7,228 nucleotides of DNA. Source: an uncultured Synergistales bacterium. GTDB lineage: Bacteria; Synergistota; Synergistia; Synergistales; Aminobacteriaceae. A program made the position numbers and the translations under genes. Of this stretch, positions 1 through 7,033 are shown piece after piece. How positions within the stretch are numbered: the stretch's first letter is position 1; every line of letters starts with the position of its first letter. Below the pieces are notes generated by a model. The model saw only the letters and a list, made by a program, of their open reading frames with translations. It made no database searches and was not told where the DNA came from. The stretch spans positions 1 to 7,228 of the forward strand of contig CAJOEQ010000038.1 of NCBI GenBank assembly GCA_905233515.1. Direction: 5' to 3'.

Positions 1-2028
1 CCCAAGATAATATTTTTTTCCATTCAACATATCAGCAGCGTAACGAACAGGAATATTTATAAGATTTCCTTGTAAATTCCCTCCATAACTATACATTTTT
101 TCACGCACTAAATACAAACATGTGCGAGTATCTTTATAATCCCAGCTATATTGTCTTATGTACTCTAAAAATTTCTCAGGCGGGACAACTTGACGCAAAG
201 TAACGCCATAATGAATCCACATAAAATATTCAGGATCAGTAAAGCCTGATTTCTCAGCAAATTTATAAAATTTTTCTGCTCTGGGTATATCCTGCTTTGT
301 GCCGAGTCCCTCAATATAAACATGTCCCAGTGATACAGCCGCACGCGGGAGTCCCTGACTCGCAAGTAATGATAAAATTCTCGTGCCTTCCTTGAAATAA
401 AATTCTGCTCTCTTGGGATTGGGCTTCACGTCATAAAATCCCTGCTCCTGCACTTCTCCCATACGAATCATAGCTTCAGGGTGAATCATTGCCGCTTGAG
501 TTAAATACTGCACGGATCTTTTTTGAGCCTCAAAATCTTGATTATCATATTCCAATCTTAAGAAAGTCCCGTAAAATGCGGCGTGACTCCCTTTTTCTCT
601 GAAATCTGCTAGACGGTCAACTACTTCATCGCGTAAAAGTCCCTGCGTGCTTAAAATTTGATTCGTCTCAAGATAATAGATTGCTGCTTCTGCTAAAGGG
701 TATTCAATTTCTGCGGCTGACTCAAAATCTGAGCGGGCGGGCTGCTTTGTTAGTGAATTCATTGCGGCATTGTGTAAAGAGTTTCGAGTCTTCAGTGCTG
801 CGTCCGAGTAATCATCATCAAAGACTAATTTTGCGTTAATCTCGCGCGTTATCTGCTGAAATTCTGCGGGCAGCTCAAATCTTAACGGAAGATTTACGGC
901 CTTATTCTCGATATATAAGGGGACATAATTATACATTCCCATGTAATTCATAATTGACGGGTGAAAAGCCCAGACGTTATTACGAATTGTGCTGTCAGTA
1001 AGCAAATAAGGCAGCGTAATTTTTTGCTCTTCAGTTGATACAACATCGCCGTTTTCGTCAAGTAATTCAATCTCAAAACCTTTGAGTCTTGCTATTTTGC
1101 CCCTAAATTGAGCTAATACACCAGTTAAATTATTCAAAATTTTGTCCGAGTCTTCTTTCTTGAAACCGTATAATCTACAACCGAATCTATCAGGCTTATC
1201 ATAAACGGCCAAGCTGAAATCTTTTCCGAGTCCTGACCCGCTCAAAATAACGCTGTTATCAGACATGGGCGCGCCCTTTTTGCTTGAGATATTGCGTAAA
1301 TTATTTCTTTCTCGCGTGAGTGTAATATCTTTTTTCTTGGCCGCAATTGTGTCGAGTACCTGTTTTAAATCAGGGATAAATTTTCCGTTATAAAGCTCGT
1401 CATTAAATGACACTTCAACGAGAACTTGACATAAATCTTCAGCCTCTTTGCCTTTAACTGGAGTAACTTTGCCGATGACTTTAATATTAATAAAATCTTC
1501 AGGGTTATAACGCTCAAGCATTGCCGATAAAGCATCTACACCGGACGACGCATTATTTTTGTTAGTGGCTGCTAATTTGTCATTATTTTGCGCTTCGGCG
1601 GGATCTACTGCGGGTTTTTCCGGTGCTAAATCTTCAGGCGAAAATTTGACTCTTGATGTCTTATTCGCTGCAATTTGAACGCCGTCACGTAATAAATCAC
1701 TCTCAACCCAGACTCTTAATTTGACGGTGTAGAGTCCTTCACTGGCTTTGCTTGTGTCCTCTGCTGTTACCTCATATTTTGCGATTGAGCCTCGAGAATA
1801 AGAAATTATGCGCTCGGTTAATTCCTCGTTGTTTAGCTCAGTCTTTGAGTCTATAAAGCTCCCTGATGCCTGACGCAATGCCTCAACTAATCCGCCTTCA
1901 ATAGCTGCTAAACGATTTTCGCCCGTGCTGGTAACGTCGACAATTATATTTTTGCCTTCAGTCTCGAATGCAAGCGCGGGACTTGCTATAACACATAATA
2001 ATAATACAACGCTAAAAAATTTTCTCAT
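1..2028 (-). CDS. Secreted FlgT-N/LPP20-like protein with C-terminal Sel1-like repeats (partial, 3' end outside window)
   Basis: The frame is open for 676 codons from the ATG at 2026-2028 to the left edge, with no stop, so the C-terminus is missing. Residues 1-20 are a signal peptide (Lys/Arg start, hydrophobic core, cleavage after ALA). Residues 27-112 look like the FlgT N-terminal/LPP20-like fold: a beta strand (NIIVDV), an Ala-rich helix (AAIEGGLVEALRQA), the block FIDSKTELNN, then IISYSRG and a closing strand. Residues 165-345 continue a region shared with the first gene of the operon. After about residue 350 the two diverge. From about residue 480 there are Sel1-like helical repeats, clearest at 561-597 (LGHVYIEGLGT, then AEKFYKFAEKSG), with a weaker one at 515-558. 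Sel1 repeats bind proteins, so a periplasmic scaffold or adaptor role is plausible but inferred. The start is supported by the signal peptide and by the Shine-Dalgarno at 2037-2042. It is the last visible gene of the run and follows its neighbour by 11 bases. Confidence 0.9.
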   Translation of the reverse strand, partial: MRKFFSVVLLLCVIASPALAFETEGKNIIVDVTSTGENRLAAIEGGLVEALRQASGSFIDSKTELNNEELTERIISYSRGSIAKYEVTAEDTSKASEGLYTVKLRVWVESDLLRDGVQIAANKTSRVKFSPEDLAPEKPAVDPAEAQNNDKLAATNKNNASSGVDALSAMLERYNPEDFINIKVIGKVTPVKGKEAEDLCQVLVEVSFNDELYNGKFIPDLKQVLDTIAAKKKDITLTRERNNLRNISSKKGAPMSDNSVILSGSGLGKDFSLAVYDKPDRFGCRLYGFKKEDSDKILNNLTGVLAQFRGKIARLKGFEIELLDENGDVVSTEEQKITLPYLLTDSTIRNNVWAFHPSIMNYMGMYNYVPLYIENKAVNLPLRFELPAEFQQITREINAKLVFDDDYSDAALKTRNSLHNAAMNSLTKQPARSDFESAAEIEYPLAEAAIYYLETNQILSTQGLLRDEVVDRLADFREKGSHAAFYGTFLRLEYDNQDFEAQKRSVQYLTQAAMIHPEAMIRMGEVQEQGFYDVKPNPKRAEFYFKEGTRILSLLASQGLPRAAVSLGHVYIEGLGTKQDIPRAEKFYKFAEKSGFTDPEYFMWIHYGVTLRQVVPPEKFLEYIRQYSWDYKDTRTCLYLVREKMYSYGGNLQGNLINIPVRYAADMLNGKKYYLG

Positions 2029-2036
2029 ATTTACAA

Positions 2037-2042
2037 CTCCTA
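2037..2042 (-). promoter_or_regulatory. Ribosome binding site overlapping the upstream stop codon
   Basis: On the minus strand TAGGAG includes the TAG stop of the DUF1311 gene and lies 8 bases before the ATG at 2028. Ribosomes ending the upstream gene would sit on this site, which suggests translational coupling. It also fixes the start of the downstream gene. Confidence 0.75.
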
Positions 2043-2741
2043 TTTTAACATGATATATTTCTCGTCTTGATAAATATAAATATTCCCGTTTTGAGAAATT
2101 GCATAACGTCCGGTCTCGACAAAATTAAAACTTGCTGAGAACTCCCAGCACTGAACGCCGTTAATTTCAACTTCTGAGTCAAGATATTTGATTTCTTCAT
2201 TCGGTTGAATTTTGCCGGAGTCTATTAATTTTTCCGTTAAATATTCTTCTGCCTCGAATGAATCAGCGAGATTAATTTTTGAGATCTCAGGCTCTGAAGG
2301 TGATTCGCTCGGCAAATCCGGCACATCTTCGGGAATTTCTGCGGGTAAATCTTCCGGCAAATCATTTTGTGATTCTTCCGGCTCAATTTCAGGATCAGGG
2401 AGATTTACGGCTCTCTTGCTGACATAATTATTTATATAATCAGCTCTTGAATTTGTTACAAGAGTATACGCCTGAACACGTGATAATTTCTTCAATAATT
2501 GGCGGGCTTCATTGTCTCGGCCTGATTTAATCCACCGAGTTTGAGACTTCTTAAGCGCGTTAAAATCCTTCTCAGAGAGTGAATTTTTTGCGTTCGTCCA
2601 TGCTTGATTAAGTGCTTTGTCGGCATCTGAAAAACTTTGATTCTTAATGAGCTGTCTATACTCTTTATCACTCAAAGCAGACGCAGAACTTACAAGCGCA
2701 AATAACATAATAACGAGATAAAAAATTTTGATTGACTTCAT
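2040..2741 (-). CDS. Secreted LprI-like (DUF1311) protein with acidic Pro-rich linker
   Basis: The product has 233 residues. Residues 1-22 are a signal peptide with likely cleavage after ASA. Residues about 27-85 match the DUF1311/LprI N-terminal pattern: DADKALNQAW, then LSEKDFNALKKSQTRWIKSG followed by RDNEA, i.e. the usual 'AD..LN..Y...L.......L...Q..W...RD'. The family is named after the mycobacterial lysozyme inhibitor LprI, but most members have no tested function. The cysteines common in the family are absent here, and W70 and R75-D76 are separated by one residue more than usual. Residues 114-153 form a linker of repeating acidic-hydrophobic-Pro units (DLPE, DLPA, EIPE, DVPD). Residues 161-233 form a small C-terminal domain with the signature NGVQCWEF, then GRYAISQNGNIYIY, which I take for a beta-rich secreted module of unknown role. 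AGGAGG at 2749-2754, 7 bases before the ATG, fixes the start. It lies 15 bases after the TPR gene. Lysozyme inhibition is possible but not shown. Confidence 0.9.
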   Translation of the reverse strand: MKSIKIFYLVIMLFALVSSASALSDKEYRQLIKNQSFSDADKALNQAWTNAKNSLSEKDFNALKKSQTRWIKSGRDNEARQLLKKLSRVQAYTLVTNSRADYINNYVSKRAVNLPDPEIEPEESQNDLPEDLPAEIPEDVPDLPSESPSEPEISKINLADSFEAEEYLTEKLIDSGKIQPNEEIKYLDSEVEINGVQCWEFSASFNFVETGRYAISQNGNIYIYQDEKYIMLK

Positions 2742-2756
2742 TATATGACCTCCTGA

Positions 2757-3584
2757 TTATTTTTTCTTGAGCAAATTATAAGCCTGCTCAATAGCATTAA
2801 AGCCCTCATCTTTGAGACCTGAATAAAATAAAATTCTCCCAGCTGAAGCAAAATCATCCGCCTTCATATCTTGACTCATTGTGTTAATGAGTTCGAGAGT
2901 CAATTTTGCCGCGTCTTCTTTCTGATTCATTTGCAGAAAACAATATGACGCACCTAAATACGCGCTTATATCAGCCCATGACATATAATGAATCTGATGT
3001 AAAATTTCAAGAGCGTTTACAAAATCTTTCTTGCTGAAAAATTTTTGTGCCTGCTCATAGAGATATTTGCAATAATTATTCATGATTTCATGTTCTGATA
3101 GTTCAGGAGCGTTATTTTTTGCCGTGAAAACTAGACTCAAAGCTGAATCATCTATAATGCTTGTAAGAGATTGAATTCTAATTTTTTGCGAGTAAAAGAC
3201 TCTTATTGCGTAGTCGGCTGCCTCGGAATTATTAAAAATTTTGCGGTTGAGCCGGCCTTTATCGAGATATTTTGCTAATTCTGTAGTTGCCTGAAGTTCG
3301 GCGATTTTCGCATAATTGCTTGAGATTGAATTTTGAGCGAACTTGTTATTACTCTTGATTCTGGGAATCTGCAAAATTTTGAGCGAATATATAAAGCCTT
3401 CACTCTCAACGATAAAATTAAAATTTTCGGGATTCTTGCTAATTGAGTCAATTAAATTTGCCCTTGCGCCTTCAGGAATTGAGGCACCCCCTATAAAAGA
3501 GAGTGCTTTTTCCTGAATAATTCCTGAATAAAGAATATCAGCTTGCAATAATAATATAATTGCGGCAATAAAAATTTTCTTCAT
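2757..3584 (-). CDS. Secreted TPR-like repeat protein, function unknown
   Basis: The product has 275 residues. Residues 1-20 form a signal peptide (MKK, then a long Ile/Leu/Ala core). The middle has a short Ala-rich helix (about 90-110, IAELQATTELAKYL) that resembles the helix of LPP20/FlgT-N modules in its operon neighbours; this link is weak. From about residue 168 the protein is helical with TPR-like units: 170-200 (YEQAQKFFSKKDFVNALEIL), 207-235 (LGASYCFLQMNQKEDAAKL) and 244-272 (AGRILFYSGLKDEGFNAIEQ). TPRs mediate protein contacts, so it probably binds another member of this operon or an envelope complex. It starts 9 bases after the preceding gene. The bases before its ATG (TTTATTATC) contain no Shine-Dalgarno, so translation probably depends on re-initiation by ribosomes from the upstream gene. 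No enzyme motif is visible. Confidence 0.87.
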   Translation of the reverse strand: MKKIFIAAIILLLQADILYSGIIQEKALSFIGGASIPEGARANLIDSISKNPENFNFIVESEGFIYSLKILQIPRIKSNNKFAQNSISSNYAKIAELQATTELAKYLDKGRLNRKIFNNSEAADYAIRVFYSQKIRIQSLTSIIDDSALSLVFTAKNNAPELSEHEIMNNYCKYLYEQAQKFFSKKDFVNALEILHQIHYMSWADISAYLGASYCFLQMNQKEDAAKLTLELINTMSQDMKADDFASAGRILFYSGLKDEGFNAIEQAYNLLKKK

Positions 3585-3593
3585 GATAATAAA

Positions 3594-4958
3594 TTATAAA
3601 TTTTGCTTAATAGTCCCAGTTACACCGGGTTTGAATTTGCCTGAGTCATTATACATCGGCCCTTGTATGAGTCTTTCTTGCTCTTGTCGTTTCTTGATTT
3701 CCTGCTCGGTCTGTACAGGCTGGAGAATTTGCGAATCTCTCATCATTTGAGCGTCAGAAGCTGCCCGATTTGTTATTGACGGTACATAAATTGCGACCGC
3801 ATAAGCCCAGACTCCTTCATCGTCGAACCATGAGCTGCGATTTACACCGGGGGGCAAAATTCCGCGTGCTGCTGTAGTAATTGCCTCGTTAAAATTTTGA
3901 ATGTGTGAGAAATTGCTTTTTGCGTTATTGACCTGTTCTAAATCGTTCGAGCTTACAAGATTATTCATAGGGTCAACGGCTTCAATTGCTGTAAAATCTT
4001 CTGTGAATTCCTGTTTTAAAGACTCTCTGTAACTTGCTTGACCGTTGACTTTATCACCGGTTATAATTCCGCAAAGTTCTCTTTCTGCTCTCATGACTGC
4101 AATTTTTCCGGCGTTGATTCGTAAATTTGCTCTCATTGCGGGATTGCTGGCACGTTGAACTAGCGCACTTCCGAATCCTACAAAAGCTATTTCTCCAGTA
4201 TTTGGAACGTCAACAATTCGCCCTCCCACCGGCGGCACTACTCCGCTTTGAATTTCGGCTAATATAGCATTCATGCCGTCTCTAACATTATCAGCTAAAA
4301 GAGTATCATTTACAGGGCGGCTATATTTGCCCATTGTCTTAGGAGTGCTTACAATTGTAACATACACAGTGCCTTCTCCGTCGTCAAAAGTATCATAAGT
4401 TACATAACCTTTGAGAACAGCAGCAACGTTTGAGTCTCCTTTTTCGTGCATTGCGATTCCCAGTGATGTAGAACTTGAGTCAGCCGTGTTTGAGTTATCA
4501 TTTTGATTCGCTAAAATTTCCATGCCTGCGATTTCCATATCACTAAGCATTTTGCTTAATTCTACTTTTGCATTCATGAGTCCTCTAAGATATGCCGCGC
4601 GCTGTGAGAGTCTGACTGCGTTAATATTTCTCATGCTTTTATCATAGACTCCGAGTCCTGTTGCTACATAAGCATAATTGCCGTCAGGTGTTCCGATTCG
4701 TTTTGCGCCTGTTGTAGTGTGAGACTTGATAAAATCATTAATTGCGTCCTGAAGAGTCCTCGCTGTCGTAGTAGTTATATTTGAGTCGGGCGATGTAAAA
4801 GTGTGAATCTCTTCGGGGTGCTGGACAGTTCTTAAAGATTCGCGCTGTTCTTCGGGTGCTTGAATGGGCGGCATAAAGTCATCAGCGGTCAAAAGGGGCG
4901 CGGCAAAACATGAGGTACTGAGACAAGTTAATAATATTGCGAGATAAATTTTTTTCAT
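3594..4958 (-). CDS. Secreted protein with two LPP20-like modules, function unknown
   Basis: The product has 454 residues. Residues 1-19 are a signal peptide (MKKIYLAILL core, likely cleavage after CFA). The sequence LSTSC at 13-17 is close to a lipobox but not a good one, so lipoprotein status is uncertain. Residues 30-90 are low in complexity (PEEQRE, TTTTA). Two regions share a pattern: 99-208 (GLGVYDKS, Ala/Arg helix RLSQRAAYLRGLMNAKVELSKML, then KGYVTYDTFDDGEGTVYVTIV) and 257-393 (AFVGFGSALV, helix INAGKIAVMRAEREL, then ARGILPPGV and FDDEGVWAYAVAIYVP). The order strand, long helix, strands with a D-D-x-G turn fits LPP20-type lipoprotein folds and suggests an internal duplication. The tail 415-454 is charged and probably disordered. 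AAAGGAG at 4967-4973, 8 bases before the ATG, sets the start. It is 32 bases after the first gene. No family is assigned with certainty; a structural or adaptor role in the envelope is inferred. Confidence 0.88.
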   Translation of the reverse strand: MKKIYLAILLTCLSTSCFAAPLLTADDFMPPIQAPEEQRESLRTVQHPEEIHTFTSPDSNITTTTARTLQDAINDFIKSHTTTGAKRIGTPDGNYAYVATGLGVYDKSMRNINAVRLSQRAAYLRGLMNAKVELSKMLSDMEIAGMEILANQNDNSNTADSSSTSLGIAMHEKGDSNVAAVLKGYVTYDTFDDGEGTVYVTIVSTPKTMGKYSRPVNDTLLADNVRDGMNAILAEIQSGVVPPVGGRIVDVPNTGEIAFVGFGSALVQRASNPAMRANLRINAGKIAVMRAERELCGIITGDKVNGQASYRESLKQEFTEDFTAIEAVDPMNNLVSSNDLEQVNNAKSNFSHIQNFNEAITTAARGILPPGVNRSSWFDDEGVWAYAVAIYVPSITNRAASDAQMMRDSQILQPVQTEQEIKKRQEQERLIQGPMYNDSGKFKPGVTGTIKQNL

Positions 4959-4990
4959 GATAAAAACTCCTTTAAATAAAAAATTTTGTG

Positions 4991-6562
4991 TTACTCTATC
5001 AATAATGAAACTTTGATATTCTTGACAGCTGGGAGAACTTCTTCGGGCATTTCAAGCTCAACGGGTATAATAAATTGCTTTTTTTCCTGCCATGAACTTG
5101 GAGTCGAAAAGCTAAAACTTTTTCCGGAAATCTCCCTATTTGGAACGTTTGATTTAATTGTTACAGTATAATTTGTGTTGGGCTGAAGCGGTGTTACTGG
5201 ATTCGCATTAAATTCGGAGCTGTAATTTCTATGAGTTGAACGAATCCAACGTCCTTTAAATGAGGCGGCGGGGTTTATTGTAAATGGAAAATTTGAATCT
5301 TTCTCGCTATATTCGTAATCATTTGGCCTTGAACTAGCATAAACTGTTATTAACGGTTTGAGGCTTGAAACGCGGCCATTAGATAAAGTTAATACAGTAA
5401 TTCCAGCGGGCGGGGGAGTTGTATTAACTGATTCGTCAAGTTTTATCATAATTGAAGGCTGAATCGACCAGATATATTTTGTGCTGTATGTTGATTGCGT
5501 GCTGTCTTTAGTCAGTAAGAACGCAATATTAAATCTCTTCTCTATTGTCTCAATAACTTCCTTGTCCTCATCTAATAATTCAAGCAAGAGTCCTTTAACT
5601 CTCTGAGTACGAGTAAAGAAATTTGCGAATTCTCCGGATCTGTAACTCAAAATTTTATCGTTGTCATCTTTCGTGAAATTATAGAGTCTGCACCCGAAAT
5701 TTTGCGGCCTGTTATAGACTGCGAGAGAAAAATTTTTGCCTAGATTCTCAGAATTTGCCGTTAAAATAATGCTGCTGTTGTTCTCTGATGTTAGAGCGTC
5801 TTTTTTCGCAGCAAGAGTCCTTAATTGAGTCTTATATTTCACAAGTAAAGTATTTTTCTTAGCTGCGGCAATCTGATCTAAAACTTGAATTAAATCGGGA
5901 ATAAATGCCTCAGTGTATAATTTGTCGTTAAAAGTTAATTCAACATTCAAGCTAAAAACGTCCTGCTTACCTTTCACGAGTTCAGGTTTTCCGGGGATAT
6001 AACACGATAAGAAATCTTCAGGTTTGTAACGTTCGAGCATAGCTTTTAACAATTCTGCACCGGTCTTAGATTTTCTTGCGGCAGTCTCTTTAGCGGCATT
6101 TCTTGATTCGAGTTCCTTTGCTGCTTTAGCGTCGAGTTCTGCTTTACGTCTTAGAATATCAGCGGGAGAAAAAGAAATTTCCGCACTTCTCGAAGAAACT
6201 TGCTTGGCTCCGTCCCGTAATAAATCGCGAATAATCCAAAGTCTCATTTTGATTTTGTAGATATCTGATTGACTCTCGTCTGCTCCTAAAATTTCGTATT
6301 TGTCGACGACTCCGCGGCTGTAGGATATAATTTTTTCTGTTAATTGATCGTTATTGAGTTCAGTTTTTGAGTCGATAAATTGTCCTACAGCTTGACGAAG
6401 ACCACTCAGCCACGCGGATTCGATTGCGGAATTTCTGTCAGTTCCTTGTCCGTCAACGTCGACGACGATATATTTATCATCATCATTATCAGAACAGAAG
6501 GCACTATTACAGAATGATAGAATTAGCGCGAAAATTATTGTGTAAAGCAAAAATTTTTTCAT
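4991..6562 (-). CDS. Secreted FlgT-N/LPP20-like protein with Ig-like C-terminal region (first gene of operon)
   Basis: The product has 523 residues from the ATG at 6560-6562. A longer in-frame start at 6598 was rejected because that ATG overlaps the -10 box, whereas the chosen one follows AAAAGGAG (6573-6580) and starts a proper signal peptide (residues 1-23). Residues 31-112 are FlgT-N/LPP20-like: YIVVDVDGQG, helix SAIESAWLSGLRQAVG, FIDSKTELNN, IISYSRGVVDKYE and a strand YKIKMRLWI. Residues 136-166 are a charged Ala/Lys/Glu helix. Residues 168-350 match the last gene of the operon (LERYKPEDF, FIPDLIQVLDQIAAAKK, NFSLAVYNRPQNFGCRLYNF). From about 400 a beta-rich region ends in LQPNTNYTVTIKSN and SGKSFSFSTP, resembling a Big_5-type bacterial Ig-like domain. 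FlgT is a flagellar ring protein in Vibrio, but its N-domain fold is widespread, and no flagellar gene is present here. Likely a periplasmic or envelope-surface component. Confidence 0.9.
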   Translation of the reverse strand: MKKFLLYTIIFALILSFCNSAFCSDNDDDKYIVVDVDGQGTDRNSAIESAWLSGLRQAVGQFIDSKTELNNDQLTEKIISYSRGVVDKYEILGADESQSDIYKIKMRLWIIRDLLRDGAKQVSSRSAEISFSPADILRRKAELDAKAAKELESRNAAKETAARKSKTGAELLKAMLERYKPEDFLSCYIPGKPELVKGKQDVFSLNVELTFNDKLYTEAFIPDLIQVLDQIAAAKKNTLLVKYKTQLRTLAAKKDALTSENNSSIILTANSENLGKNFSLAVYNRPQNFGCRLYNFTKDDNDKILSYRSGEFANFFTRTQRVKGLLLELLDEDKEVIETIEKRFNIAFLLTKDSTQSTYSTKYIWSIQPSIMIKLDESVNTTPPPAGITVLTLSNGRVSSLKPLITVYASSRPNDYEYSEKDSNFPFTINPAASFKGRWIRSTHRNYSSEFNANPVTPLQPNTNYTVTIKSNVPNREISGKSFSFSTPSSWQEKKQFIIPVELEMPEEVLPAVKNIKVSLLIE

Positions 6563-6572
6563 TAGAGATTCA

Positions 6573-6580
6573 CTCCTTTT
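6573..6580 (-). promoter_or_regulatory. Ribosome binding site that decides the start of the first gene
   Basis: The minus strand reads AAAAGGAG, 10 bases before the ATG at 6562. It supports that start over the in-frame ATG at 6598, which has no such site. Confidence 0.75.
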
Positions 6581-6591
6581 ATAATTTAGTA

Positions 6592-6642
6592 AAATCATTG
6601 TAAGAGTAAGAGTTTATTAATGTCAAATGCATTATAAATTTT
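6592..6642 (-). repeat. Direct repeat spanning the promoter, copy 1
   Basis: This block pairs with the one at about 6761-6811. The shared parts on the plus strand are ATTGTAAG, GTAAGA, TTTATT, AATGTCAAATGCA and then AAATTTTTA, with a few substitutions and small indels. It includes the -35, spacer and -10 of the operon promoter. Confidence 0.6.
6597..6626 (-). promoter_or_regulatory. Sigma-70-type promoter of the five-gene operon
   Basis: On the minus strand a perfect -35 TTGACA (6621-6626) is followed after 18 bases by a -10 TACAAT (6597-6602, five of six consensus bases). Transcription would start near 6590, giving a leader of about 28 bases that carries the Shine-Dalgarno. It is the only good promoter this close to the first gene, and no other is visible between the operon genes. 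Confidence 0.65.
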
Positions 6643-6760
6643 TAGGATGAGCAATAAAATTTTTTGTCAAGATTTATATATTTCGTGAGAACCTGAAGGC
6701 CGCATATATAAATTTTGAGCCAGAAAATTATTCAAGAATGAGCAAAAATTTTTATATGTG

Positions 6761-6811
6761 AAAAATTGTAAGTGTAAGAATTTATTTAATGTCAAATGCA
6801 CTAGAAATTTT
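6761..6811 (-). repeat. Direct repeat spanning the promoter, copy 2
   Basis: This is the upstream copy of the block at 6592-6642, offset by about 169 bases. No coding sequence lies between the two copies, so any gene once downstream of this copy is gone or never existed. Confidence 0.6.
6765..6795 (-). promoter_or_regulatory. Second copy of the operon promoter block
   Basis: TTGACA (6790-6795) and TACAAT (6765-6770) recur here with a 19-base spacer on the minus strand. The flanking bases are nearly those of the proximal promoter (TGCATTTGACATTAA in both). It could be a distal promoter giving a leader of about 200 bases, a copy left by a local duplication, or part of a paired operator. The 19-base spacing makes it a weaker promoter than the proximal one. 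Confidence 0.45.
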
Positions 6812-6922
6812 TATAAATATTTTGCGAGAATGACGCGTGATTTTATGCAAAAATTTTTTACACATGAATGAAAATTTTATCTCTGTGAATTATTGCTATT
6901 ACTAGAAAATTTTTATATTTTT

Positions 6923-6946
6923 GTAGCTGTAAAAGTAGCTGTAAAA
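6923..6946. repeat. 12-base tandem duplication GTAGCTGTAAAA
   Basis: GTAGCTGTAAAA occurs twice in direct succession (6923-6934 and 6935-6946). The second unit begins copy A of the longer repeat. The other long copy has it only once, so this is a local expansion. Confidence 0.85.
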
Positions 6947-7009
6947 CTTTAATATTTCTTGCTGAAATTCGAACGTTTTTATATAGCATTCTATAATTTA
7001 TAACTTGCA
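6935..7009. repeat. 76-base intergenic direct repeat, copy A
   Basis: This 75-base block matches 7034-7109 with about three substitutions and one single-base indel. It runs from GTAGCTGTAAAA through GCTGAAATTCGAACG to ATAGCATTCTATAATTTATAA and TTGCA. It contains a dyad, TATAG-CATT-CTATA. It has stops in all frames and no transposase, so it is a non-coding repeat. Confidence 0.85.
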
Positions 7010-7033
7010 AATCACTCAAAATTTAATATTTTT

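Noticed and set aside
165..365. 66-codon ORF on the minus strand
   Set aside because: It lies in a different frame inside the well-supported Sel1-containing gene and has no family resemblance or ribosome binding site.
1267..1276. GGGCGCGCCC palindrome followed by T residues
   Set aside because: It falls within coding sequence (codons for Gly-Ala-Pro), has no loop, and is best explained by codon choice.
2212..2427. 71-codon ORF on the plus strand, rich in Ser and Gly
   Set aside because: It is the antisense of the acidic Pro linker of the DUF1311 gene; its Ser/Gly repeats mirror that linker's biased codons.
4986..5171. 61-codon ORF on the plus strand
   Set aside because: Antisense to the 3' end of the first operon gene, with no recognisable product.
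6563..6598. Twelve extra N-terminal residues for the first gene (start at 6598)
   Set aside because: That ATG overlaps the -10 box, lacks a Shine-Dalgarno, and would put polar residues before a complete signal peptide.
6665..6670. Third TTGACA on the minus strand as another promoter
   Set aside because: No acceptable -10 lies 16-19 bases downstream; the nearby TATAAT (6631-6636) is 28 bases away.
6647..6763. Short ATG-started frames beginning ATGAGCAA (6647 and 6738) as small peptides
   Set aside because: They end after 13 and 7 codons and have no ribosome binding site.
6820..6859. TTTTGC / GCAAAA inverted repeat followed by six T as a plus-strand terminator
   Set aside because: The stem is only six pairs, mostly A-T, with a loop of about 21 bases; too weak in such AT-rich DNA.
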